Positions 8,027 through 17,971 of a stretch of DNA of 64,000 bases are shown here, one piece after another. The translations under genes and the position numbers were made by a program. The DNA comes from Streptomyces sp. SCSIO 30461 (GTDB taxonomy: Bacteria; Actinomycetota; Actinomycetes; Streptomycetales; Streptomycetaceae), in assembly GCF_037023745.1 (NCBI RefSeq), contig NZ_CP146101.1, positions 6,526,001-6,590,000 on the forward strand, given 5' to 3'. Position 1 is the first letter of the stretch. The number at the start of each line of letters is the position of its first letter. Below the pieces are notes generated by a model. It made no database searches. It was not told the origin of the DNA and saw only the letters and a program-made list of their open reading frames with translations.

Positions 8027-8797
8027 TCAGTTCGTCGCCTCCGGACGCGGGCTCTTCTGCCATGAGTACGGCTGCTGCCTCGGATCCCGTCCCGTGAGTG
8101 CCTGTGGAGGACGTGCGCCGCCGTCCGCACCCGCCTGGCCGGCCTGCTGTCCCTGGCGTTCCTGGCGTGGCGCCGCCCCCGAGCCGGGCACGGACGCCTG
8201 CGGCCCGGCCGCGGTCGTATCGGCCAGGTCGACAGCCGACCAGTCCGGTTCCGTCCGCGACCAGTCGCGCAGCGCACCCGCCTCCACGTCGATCTGCGCG
8301 CTCAACGTGGCCAGATCCTCCGCGGCGAACGCCTGAGCTCGATCCCTGGCGGCCCAGCGCAGCGAGTCCGCCGAATCCGTGATCCGTTCCACGCGTTCGC
8401 GCAGCTCGGGCAGCTGCCGCGTGACCCGGTTCCGGTCCGGCTCCCGCTCCAGTCGGCGAAGCTGGTCGTCCAGCTCATGCCCGTGCGCGCTCAGCCTCTG
8501 GAAGAGCCCGATCGACTCCTGCAGGGAGGCGTCCTCGGCGGCGCCCGCATGCAGCGCGTCCTGGGTGGCCTTCATCGAAGTGCGCAGGCGCAGCCGCAGC
8601 TGGGCCAGCTCACCGGCCACACCGACCTGCCCGAGGCTCCTCGCACGCAGCGTGGTGTCCTCCACGGTGCGCCTGGCCTGGCTGATGGTGCGGTCCACGC
8701 CCCTCTTGGCCGCGCCGATCGCCTTCACACTCACATACACCCCGAGCGCCACGAAGGCGACGAAGAGCAGCGCCAGGATGACGATGACTTCCAGCAC
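8027..8797 (-). CDS. Membrane-anchored coiled-coil protein of unknown function
   Basis: I do not recognise a named family. The 256-residue product has one N-terminal membrane helix (VIVILALLFVAFVALGVYVSV, residues 4-24), then about 170 residues rich in Arg, Glu, Gln, Leu and Ala with heptad-like spacing (RTISQARRTVEDTTLRARSL, LDDQLRRLEREPDRNRVTRQ), consistent with a coiled coil facing the cytoplasm, and a Gln/Pro/Gly-rich C-terminal tail. The GTG start has GGAGGG 7 nt upstream, which fixes it. It lies between leuS and the degV-family gene on the same strand. A structural or scaffold role is possible but unsupported. Confidence 0.75.
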   Translation of the reverse strand: MLEVIVILALLFVAFVALGVYVSVKAIGAAKRGVDRTISQARRTVEDTTLRARSLGQVGVAGELAQLRLRLRTSMKATQDALHAGAAEDASLQESIGLFQRLSAHGHELDDQLRRLEREPDRNRVTRQLPELRERVERITDSADSLRWAARDRAQAFAAEDLATLSAQIDVEAGALRDWSRTEPDWSAVDLADTTAAGPQASVPGSGAAPRQERQGQQAGQAGADGGARPPQALTGRDPRQQPYSWQKSPRPEATN

Positions 8798-8857
8798 GAG
8801 ACGCCCTCCGGTTCGTATGCGGTACGTACTCCCACGGTAAACGGAGCGGGCAGGCCA

Positions 8858-8876
8858 GGGGTTCCATCGGAACCCC
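8858..8876 (-). terminator. Hairpin after leuS
   Basis: GGGGTTCC and GGAACCCC form a perfect 8-bp stem around a 3-nt loop in the gap between leuS and the next minus-strand gene. There is no clear T-run, as is common in high-GC terminators. Confidence 0.45.
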
Positions 8877-8925
8877 CAACCTGCCCTTAGGGGAAACTCC
8901 AGGGTCCTGGCGGACCCAGTCGGTC

Positions 8926-11799
<2,874 letters not shown>

Positions 11800-11869
11800 G
11801 ATCCCTTAAAGCTCCATCGATCGTCTCTGCCGGCGGTCCCGGAACGGGCTGTGCCCACAAACAAAAGAA

Positions 11870-11887
11870 CCCCTCACACAGGAGGGG
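11870..11887 (-). terminator. Intrinsic terminator hairpin in the leuS leader
   Basis: A 6-bp stem CCCCTC/GAGGGG with loop CTGTGT is followed by TTCTTTTGTTTG on the minus strand, an unusually T-rich tract for this genome. It lies about 70 nt upstream of the leuS start. Confidence 0.7.
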
Positions 11888-11931
11888 ACGCCGCGCCGAC
11901 TCCGACCGGAAGAGTCACCGGTCGGGACTGG

Positions 11932-11970
11932 TCAGCGCGGCCCGCTAAGCAGACGGCGTACGGCACGCAT
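11932..11970 (-). CDS. leuS leader peptide (MRAVRRLLSGPR)
   Basis: A 12-codon ORF whose codons 7-8 are CTG CTT, two consecutive Leu codons, CTT being rare in Streptomyces. Its stop lies just upstream of the first leader hairpin. It has no Shine-Dalgarno; a TACCCT hexamer ends 6 nt before the ATG, so the mRNA probably begins at this ATG. It would sense leucyl-tRNA by ribosome stalling. The peptide is predicted only. Confidence 0.65.
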   Translation of the reverse strand: MRAVRRLLSGPR

Positions 11971-11976
11971 GGCGTC

Positions 11977-11982
11977 AGGGTA
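11977..11982 (-). promoter_or_regulatory. -10 element TACCCT of the leuS leader
   Basis: TACCCT ends 6 nt before the leader-peptide ATG, placing the transcription start at or next to that codon. No convincing -35 is seen. Confidence 0.5.
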
Positions 11983-12294
11983 CCGCAGGGTGCGTACCCG
12001 GTGTGGAGGTCACCAGGAGAGCGCATCGACCGCCGCGGACACGCAGCGTTCACCTGTACACCAGCAGTGATCGCGATCTCGCCATCCGGAAACGTGATTC
12101 CGGCCACGCTCCTGCCGACTTGCGGGCGGTTTCGGGCCTCGAGTTACTCGGCGTATCGACCTGTTCCGGGGCAACCCCAGAGTCAGTTGCCGGTCGGACT
12201 GACCATTAAACGAGCAAAGTGCGTACTGCTTGGTATGGCTCGACCTAGCATGCGATCCACGGGACCGCTTTCCCGCACCATCGGAGTCGCCCCC

Positions 12295-13980
12295 ATGAAC
12301 CCACGTAGCAAGATCCGCTCATCGCCCGGCCAAGACCCGGGACTCAGCCGCCAGGTGCAGGGCGGACTGATCGTGGCCGCTCTTGTCATCCTTCCCGTGA
12401 TCGCCGTCACCGGCAGCGACAGCTTCCGCGCCGCGCTCGATTTCGCCTCCGGTGTCCTCTCGCTGGTGTCGCTGTCCGCCTCGGTCGCCTGGGGCCTCCT
12501 CGCCACGGACCGGCTGCTCCTCAACACGCGCCAGCGGCTACTGGCCCAGGGCTTCCACCGCGGCACCGCGACAGCCTCGCTCGGTTTCCTGCTCCTTCAT
12601 GCCGCCGTCAAGGTTTCGCTCGGTCATGTGTCACTGATAGGCGCGCTCATACCGTTCGGTCTCGGTGTCACCGGGACGTCCGCCCTCATCGGCTTCGGTT
12701 CGCTCGCCGGTCTGCTGATGATCGCCGCCGCGTCCACAGGAGCCGCGCGCAGCGCGCTCGCCGGAAACGTCCAGCTCGCGGCGCGTTGGCGTGCCCTGCA
12801 CATGCTGGCCTACCCGGCCTGGTGCTTCGCACTCGTGCACGGCCTCTACGCGGGTCGCCCCGCCGCCACCTGGGTGACCACGATGTACTGCCTGGCGCTC
12901 GCCGGGGTGGTCGGTGTCGTCTCCCTGCGGCTGCTGCCGCGCCAGACCCAGCGCCAGGTGGCGGAGCACATCGTGAGCCTGATGGGAGGAGACCGACCGG
13001 CGGCCGAAGCCACCGAGGCATCCCTGCGCAACCTCTCCACCTCGCCGCTGCCCGGCACCTCCGGGAGCGGGGCCGAGTTCGAGCGCGAGTTCACGCGTCG
13101 ACGCCCGGAGGGTCCCGACGAGCCGCTTGGGATGCCGTCCGCTCAGCCCCTGGGGTCGCCGCTCACCGCCGCCCTCGGCCAGCCGCTCACCCCGCCACTC
13201 GAGGACACTCCGCGCATTCCCGCGCCCTCACCCGCGCTGTACGAGGCGACGCCGTCGGCGTCGCTTTCAGCCGACGGCGGCGGCCCCGAGTCCTTCCTGG
13301 GCGGCATCCCCTCATCGCGTGGCCCGCTCCCCTCGGAAGGGCCCGGCACCGGGATATCCGCCGCCTATCGCGCGGTGTCCCGGGCCGCCGAGGGACCGGC
13401 CCGCACCACGGGCAGCATGCCGGTGGTGCCGTCCGGCGGTGTCCCCTTCGCCGAGCGGGTCCCGATGACCGAGGAACTGCCCGTCGTCGACGAGTCGGCC
13501 CTCCGGCCCGAGTCATGGCCGACACCCTCCCCGCCGCCGCCCGGTCAGGCCTTCGCCCCACCGGCCCCCGCGACCCGCTACGACACGGCCGGAACCGCTC
13601 CTTACGACACCGGCTCGATACCCGCGTACGACACCGGATCGGTGCCGGGGTACGGCACCGGATCCGTGCCGGCGTACGACACGGGCGCCATGCCCTCGTA
13701 CGGCACCGGCTCGACGCCCGCCCACGACACCGGCGGCATCCCGGCCTACGGCAGTGGCGGTGTGCCCGCGTATGACACAGGAAGCATCCCGGCGTACGAG
13801 ACGGGCGCCACGCCGCAGTACACCGACCCCTATGGCGCCGCTGCCGCCTACGGAAGCGGCGGCTACGCCGACCCGACCGCGCCCCGACCGTCGCTGGACG
13901 ACACGCAACAAGCCCCCGGCCCGCTGTATCCGCCCACGGCCGGGGAGCCCTGGAACACACCCGCAGGAGATCGACCGTGA
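12295..13980 (+). CDS. Six-helix ferric-reductase-like membrane protein with repetitive tail
   Basis: A 561-residue protein. Residues 20-215 form about six membrane helices. His88/His102 and His169/His182 sit in two helices, each pair spaced 13-14 residues apart, the bis-His di-haem pattern of ferric-reductase-like (FRD/MsrQ-type) domains. The rest (220-561) is hydrophilic, Pro/Gly-rich and probably disordered, with octapeptide-like repeats (AYDTGSIP, GYGTGSVP, AHDTGGIP) around residues 435-510. Start: ATG 12295 with GGAG 8 nt upstream; an in-frame ATG at 12235 is an alternative. Its stop overlaps the GTG of the NuoF-like gene, so the two are coupled. Likely role: haem-b membrane anchor moving electrons from or to the flavoprotein; inferred. 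Confidence 0.75.
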   Translation: MNPRSKIRSSPGQDPGLSRQVQGGLIVAALVILPVIAVTGSDSFRAALDFASGVLSLVSLSASVAWGLLATDRLLLNTRQRLLAQGFHRGTATASLGFLLLHAAVKVSLGHVSLIGALIPFGLGVTGTSALIGFGSLAGLLMIAAASTGAARSALAGNVQLAARWRALHMLAYPAWCFALVHGLYAGRPAATWVTTMYCLALAGVVGVVSLRLLPRQTQRQVAEHIVSLMGGDRPAAEATEASLRNLSTSPLPGTSGSGAEFEREFTRRRPEGPDEPLGMPSAQPLGSPLTAALGQPLTPPLEDTPRIPAPSPALYEATPSASLSADGGGPESFLGGIPSSRGPLPSEGPGTGISAAYRAVSRAAEGPARTTGSMPVVPSGGVPFAERVPMTEELPVVDESALRPESWPTPSPPPPGQAFAPPAPATRYDTAGTAPYDTGSIPAYDTGSVPGYGTGSVPAYDTGAMPSYGTGSTPAHDTGGIPAYGSGGVPAYDTGSIPAYETGATPQYTDPYGAAAAYGSGGYADPTAPRPSLDDTQQAPGPLYPPTAGEPWNTPAGDRP

Positions 13981-15572
13981 ACGCCCCTCTCCCCGATGTC
14001 CCCGAAGTCCGTGTCGTCGGCCTCCCCCAACTGACGCAGGGCTTCGACCTGGTCGAGCGCCTCGACCTCCAGATGCACCTGAAGGTGCATGGTCCGCTCG
14101 AGCCCATGACCGGGGAGCGGCTGGCTCAGCTGGCCGAGAACATATCCCTGCGCGGCCGCGGCGGCGCGGGTTTCCCGTTTCACCAGAAGCTGCGGGCCGT
14201 GGCCAAAGCAGCCATCCGGCGGGGCGTACGGCCAGTCGTGGTGATCAACGCCAGTGAGGACGAGCCGGCGTGCCGCAAGGACACGGTGATGGTCAACCGG
14301 GCGCCCCACCTGATCCTGGACGGGGCCCTGCTCGCCGCAGAGGCACTGGGCGCCCGGACCCTGGTCGTGGCGGTGACGCGCAACTCCACCGAGGTCTCGA
14401 TGCGTGCCGCGCTCGCTGAGCGGGGGCTGTCGGACCGGCGCGGCCAGACGCTGCGCGCGCGGGTGCAGCGCAACCCCGAGCGCATGGTCTCCGGCGAGGC
14501 CTCGGCGATCATCCGGGCGATCAACGGCGGCCCCGCGCTGCCCCCTGGCAGGCGTGAGCGCGCCGCCGAGTCCGGTGTCGGCGGCGCGCCGACGCTGCTG
14601 TCGAACGCGGAGACCTTCGCACAGTTGGCGGTGGCGGCCCGCGTCGGCGCCCGCCGCTACTGCCACTCCGGCCTGGAGAGCGAACCGGGCACAGTGATGC
14701 TGACGGTGTCCGGGGCTGTCGCGCGCCCCATGGTGCTGGAGGTGCCGACCGGTGTACCGCTGCGTTATGTGCTTCAGCTCGCGGGTGCTCCGCCGGTCCC
14801 CCAGGGTGTGCTGACCGGTGGTTACCACGGCAACTGGATCGATGCCGCCGCCACGCACGACGCGGTGATCTCGCGTGAGTCGCTGGCCAACGTGGGCGGT
14901 GCGCTCGGCGCGGGCGCGATCCTGCCGATCGGCCCCGAGACCTGTCCACTCGGCGAGGCGCAGCGGGTGGCGAACTGGTTGGCGGCCGAGACGGCCGGCC
15001 AGTGCGGTCCCTGCAAGTTGGGCCTGCCCGCGGCGGCCGGTGGCCTCTCCGATGTCATCAACGGAGGCGGACCGGCCGCCCTGGAGGCTCTGAGAGAGGT
15101 CACACAGGCCGTGAAGGGCCGCGGGGCGTGCAAGCACCCGGACGGCTCCGCGCGCTTCTTCGCGTCGACCCTGTCCGCGTTCACGGACGATCTGGCGGCG
15201 CACGTCCTGCACGGCGGCTGCGGCCGTGAGACGACCGGTGTGCTGCCCCTGCCCCTGCCCGGATACGAGGAGGCGGAGGAGTCGATCCCGAGCGGGGAGA
15301 AGCTCGCCATCGACTGGACACTGTGCAAGGGGCACGGCATCTGTGCCGAGATCGTGCCCGAGCTGATCCGCATGGGCCCCGACGGCTTCCCCACGGTGGC
15401 CGAGGCCGCGGTGCCGATGCATCTGCGGGGCCGGGCACAGCGTGTCGTACGGCGCTGCCCGGCACTCGCGATCCGGCTTGAGCAGGCGCCTGCGGAGAGG
15501 CGCCAGAAGCAGCGCCCGGAGCTGCCGAGTTCCGGTTCCGGACGCAAGGCGCTTGGCAGCGGCCGGGGCTGA
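13977..15572 (+). CDS. NuoF-like NAD(P)H-dependent iron-sulphur flavoprotein with C-terminal ferredoxin domain
   Basis: A 531-residue relative of the NADH-binding 51-kDa subunit of complex I. Seen: the NADH loop as GRGGAGFPFHQK (60-71), the FMN site as NASEDEPACRKD (91-102), an SLBB-like segment (around 240-290), and the N3 cluster region AGQCGPCKLG plus GACKH (Cys343, Cys346, Cys385). The first Cys of the usual CxxCxxC is Ala340. A C-terminal ferredoxin-like domain (445-500) has CKGHGIC and RRCPALAI, three Cys as in 3Fe-4S ferredoxins. Start GTG overlaps the upstream stop (GTGA). No other nuo genes are nearby, so it is not part of a complex I operon. Probable role: NAD(P)H oxidation feeding the neighbouring haem membrane protein. 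Confidence 0.85.
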   Translation: MNAPLPDVPEVRVVGLPQLTQGFDLVERLDLQMHLKVHGPLEPMTGERLAQLAENISLRGRGGAGFPFHQKLRAVAKAAIRRGVRPVVVINASEDEPACRKDTVMVNRAPHLILDGALLAAEALGARTLVVAVTRNSTEVSMRAALAERGLSDRRGQTLRARVQRNPERMVSGEASAIIRAINGGPALPPGRRERAAESGVGGAPTLLSNAETFAQLAVAARVGARRYCHSGLESEPGTVMLTVSGAVARPMVLEVPTGVPLRYVLQLAGAPPVPQGVLTGGYHGNWIDAAATHDAVISRESLANVGGALGAGAILPIGPETCPLGEAQRVANWLAAETAGQCGPCKLGLPAAAGGLSDVINGGGPAALEALREVTQAVKGRGACKHPDGSARFFASTLSAFTDDLAAHVLHGGCGRETTGVLPLPLPGYEEAEESIPSGEKLAIDWTLCKGHGICAEIVPELIRMGPDGFPTVAEAAVPMHLRGRAQRVVRRCPALAIRLEQAPAERRQKQRPELPSSGSGRKALGSGRG

Positions 15573-15584
15573 GGGGACACGGGA

Positions 15585-15627
15585 CAGACGAAGAGGGCCA
15601 TCCGGATCGGATGGCCCTCTTCGTCTG
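15585..15627. terminator. Perfect 20-bp bidirectional terminator palindrome
   Basis: CAGACGAAGAGGGCCATCCG is followed after a GAT loop by its exact complement. It lies between the NuoF-like gene (plus) and the first tRNA-Ala (minus), so it can serve both. Confidence 0.85.
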
Positions 15628-15644
15628 CTCTCAACGAGCCGATG

Positions 15645-15717
<73 letters not shown>

Positions 15718-15877
15718 TTGTTGTGTGTCGGCCTTCGGTTTCCCTCGCGGCGACAGAGAGAACATTACACGGTCACCCCGGTGGTTCAGCAAATCGTTTC
15801 CGGCACCCAAACCTTTAACCCGATATGCCTGCTTTGCAAGCCTCGACGAGTGGTCAACAGGGCGCCATCCGGACCGT

Positions 15878-16111
15878 TCAGGCCCTCGCGAACGAGTAGA
15901 ACCTCTTGAGGGCGCAGTGCTCATCCAGCAGTCGACCGTAGATCGGTTCGCCCTCAAGCTCCCGATATGTCTCGATGGGATCGCCTTTTATGATCAACGC
16001 CCGCGCGCACTCTTCGCACCAGTACTGGTAGTCGGGGTTGACCGGATCCATGTCACGGACGATCGGTGTACCGCTGCCACACCAGTCGCACTTCCGCCTG
16101 TGTGCACCCAT
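15878..16111 (-). CDS. Small zinc-ribbon protein
   Basis: A 77-residue protein with two CxxC pairs, KCDWCGSG and WCEECARAL, the layout of a zinc ribbon, followed by an acidic/aromatic tail (IETYRELEGEPIYGRLLDEH). I do not recognise a named family. Two adjacent ATGs exist (16112-16114 and 16109-16111); GGAG in the upstream gene sits 4 and 7 nt before them, favouring the second. The preceding small gene ends exactly at the first ATG, so the pair is coupled. Located between two tRNA-Ala genes. Confidence 0.7.
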   Translation of the reverse strand: MGAHRRKCDWCGSGTPIVRDMDPVNPDYQYWCEECARALIIKGDPIETYRELEGEPIYGRLLDEHCALKRFYSFARA

Positions 16112-16114
16112 CAT

Positions 16115-16279
16115 TCAGCTCCAGCTGTGGCCGCAAGCGGTGCACACGTACGAAATACCTCCGTTGCCGCCGAGCACTTGGGCGACCTGGGACGAACCAC
16201 ACGAGGGGCAACTGAGGTGAGCACGGGCCTCCACAGAGGCGAGCCGATCATCGCCCTCCTCGAGGCTGCCACCGGGCAT
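16115..16279 (-). CDS. Very small zinc-ribbon protein
   Basis: A 54-residue protein: acidic N-terminus (MPGGSLEEGDDRLASVEARA) then a zinc ribbon CPSCGSSQVAQV-n-YVCTACGHSW. Function unknown; such ribbons often bind nucleic acid or protein partners. The start is decided by GGGAGGAGGGG placed 5 nt before ATG 16277-16279; longer in-frame starts (such as ATG 16333) have no such site. It is coupled to the 77-residue zinc-ribbon gene downstream. Confidence 0.65.
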   Translation of the reverse strand: MPGGSLEEGDDRLASVEARAHLSCPSCGSSQVAQVLGGNGGISYVCTACGHSWS

Positions 16280-16470
16280 CGCCCCTCCTCCCGTTCCGGC
16301 CGTCGTCTCCTCCGGCCGTCCCGATTCTGCCATGGCGCCGCCACGCGGCACGAGAACTGACGGAGACCTGGGAGAGCCGAGGAGGCCGCGCCGACCGGGG
16401 AGGCAGCGGTCGGGCGGCGAAGCACGAAAACCCGCCTCCACAAGGGAGACGGGATCGATGTGCGAGATTG

Positions 16471-16543
<73 letters not shown>

Positions 16544-16748
16544 TTGCGTTCCTTGCGCCTCGCGTTTCGTGCTCCGCGCTGCGAACAAGAAGAACTTTAG
16601 CCTGTGACCAGCCGGAAAGTGAAATCCGGCCGGTCCGGCGGCGTGAGACGGAGCTGGCGGCCAGTCGGTGACCCGGCGGGCCCTGGTGGCCCGGCGGTCG
16701 GCAGCGGCCCGTTGGTCCGCAGTGGACCTGTGGCAGATGGCGTCCCGC

Positions 16749-17408
16749 TCAGTCGTCGTCCCCGAGCACCGGCTCGGGAAGCGTGCCCGCGTTGTGCTCC
16801 AGCAGGCGCCAACCGCGCGCGCCTTCACCGAGCACGGACCAGCAGCAGTTGGACAGCCCCCCGAGGCTCTCCCAGTGGTGCGCCTCAAGGCCCAGCAGCC
16901 GACCGATGGTGGTTCGGATCGTGCCACCGTGGCTGACCACGACGAGCGTGCCGCCGTCCGGCAGCTTGTCGGCGTGGTCCAGCACCAGGGGCGCGGCGCG
17001 GTCGGCGACCTCGGTCTCGAGCTCGCCACCGCCGCGGCGGACGGGCTCGCCTCGCTTCCAGGCGGCGTACTCCTCGCCGTACCGGGCCACGATCTCGTCA
17101 TGGGTGAGCCCCTGCCACACACCCGCGTAGGTCTCGCGCAGGGCCGGGTCGAGGATGATGTCGTGGCCGGTGAGGGCGGCGAGCTGGCCGGCCGTGGCAG
17201 CCGCCCGTTTCAGATCCGACGCGATGATCACGTCGGGTCTGAGCGAAGCGAGCAGGCGGGCGGCACGGCGGGCCTGACCGACGCCGGTCTCCGTCAGCTC
17301 GATGTCCGTCGACCCCTGGAAGCGGCGCTCAAGGTTCCAGGCCGTCTGGCCGTGCCGCCACAGAACGATGCGGCGTTCCCTGCCCCTGCCCTGGTCCGTG
17401 GCACTCAG
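16749..17408 (-). CDS. Histidine phosphatase (phosphoglycerate-mutase-like)
   Basis: About 219 residues. The catalytic RHG is in IVLWRHGQTAWNLERRFQG near the N-terminus; FQGSTDIELTETGVGQA, the ETYAGVWQGLTHDEI acid motif and the second catalytic His in VVVSHGGTIRTT complete the family signature. It dephosphorylates a small phospho-metabolite; substrate unknown. Start is unusual: the frame needed to include RHG has no ATG, GTG or TTG. A CTG at 17406-17408 sits in a CTGA overlap with the rsfS stop exactly where ATGA would be expected, so I take CTG as start. An internal ATG (17229) would remove the active-site RHG and is unlikely. Confidence 0.85.
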   Translation of the reverse strand: MSATDQGRGRERRIVLWRHGQTAWNLERRFQGSTDIELTETGVGQARRAARLLASLRPDVIIASDLKRAAATAGQLAALTGHDIILDPALRETYAGVWQGLTHDEIVARYGEEYAAWKRGEPVRRGGGELETEVADRAAPLVLDHADKLPDGGTLVVVSHGGTIRTTIGRLLGLEAHHWESLGGLSNCCWSVLGEGARGWRLLEHNAGTLPEPVLGDDD

Positions 17409-17845
17409 CTCAGCTCACCATCCGTTTCGACGCCGTCCCCCATGAGACGGGCGTGCTCTGCGCCCTTGCCGCGGGTCTTCAGCGCGTCCTCGGGCAGCGG
17501 CAGCTCGGGGCAGTCCTTCCACAGCCGCTCCAGGGCGTAGAAGACCCGCTCCTCGCTGTGCTGGACATGCACGACGATGTCGACATAGTCGAGGAGGATC
17601 CAACGTGCGTCGCGGTCGCCCTCACGGCGCACCGGCTTGGCGCCGAGTTCCTTGAGGAGCCGCTCCTCGATCTCGTCCACGATCGATTTGACCTGACGGT
17701 CGTTGGGCGCGGAGGCAAGCAGGAAGGCGTCGGTGATCGAGAGGACGTCACTGACGTCGTACGCGATGATGTCGTGCGCGAGCCGGTCGGCCGCCGCCTG
17801 GGCGGCGGCGTTGACGAGCTCCATGGAGCGGTCCGTGGCGGTCAC
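17405..17845 (-). CDS. rsfS: Ribosomal silencing factor RsfS
   Basis: Binds uL14 and blocks subunit joining when nutrients are short. The 146-residue product shows the RsfS/Iojap domain: MELVNAAAQAAADRLAHDI, VLSITDAFLLASAPNDRQVKSIVDEIEE, and the ending DYVDIVVHVQHSEERVFYALERLW. A TTG at 17867-17869 with GGAGG only 3-4 nt upstream is an alternative start adding 8 residues; the GTG at 17843-17845 gives the conserved VTATDRSMEL opening. Gene order nadD, LCP gene, rsfS matches many actinobacteria. It overlaps the histidine phosphatase start. Confidence 0.93.
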   Translation of the reverse strand: MTATDRSMELVNAAAQAAADRLAHDIIAYDVSDVLSITDAFLLASAPNDRQVKSIVDEIEERLLKELGAKPVRREGDRDARWILLDYVDIVVHVQHSEERVFYALERLWKDCPELPLPEDALKTRGKGAEHARLMGDGVETDGELS

Positions 17846-17971
17846 AAGCAGGCTTTCGTCGGCGGTCAAGACCCTCCAAGGATCTCACGGACCGCCGACA
17901 GTCCACGCGGTGATTGATTCGGCGCTCCGCGGCACCTGGCTCCCCTCCTCTGAGCCCGAGGAGCCGCCCTG

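Larger units (their letters stand above)
11856..11982 (-). promoter_or_regulatory. Ribosome-mediated attenuator region of leuS
   Basis: Reading the minus strand: a TACCCT -10, the leader-peptide ORF, an 8-bp hairpin CCGACCGG/CCGGTCGG (11918-11925 with 11902-11909), then a second hairpin CCCCTC-ctgtgt-GAGGGG (11870-11887) followed by a T-rich run TTCTTTTGTTTG. The order leader peptide, first hairpin, intrinsic terminator is that of classical amino-acid attenuation. Stalling at the Leu codons would alter folding and spare leuS from termination. A defined mutually exclusive antiterminator pairing was not worked out here. Confidence 0.7.

Noticed and set aside
11800..12000. T-box riboswitch upstream of leuS
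   Set aside because: No T-box consensus or specifier loop was seen; a Leu-Leu leader peptide plus terminator explains the region better.
13590..13840. Short repeats considered as a CRISPR or iteron array
   Set aside because: They keep the reading frame of a protein tail and diverge at third positions, as peptide repeats do.
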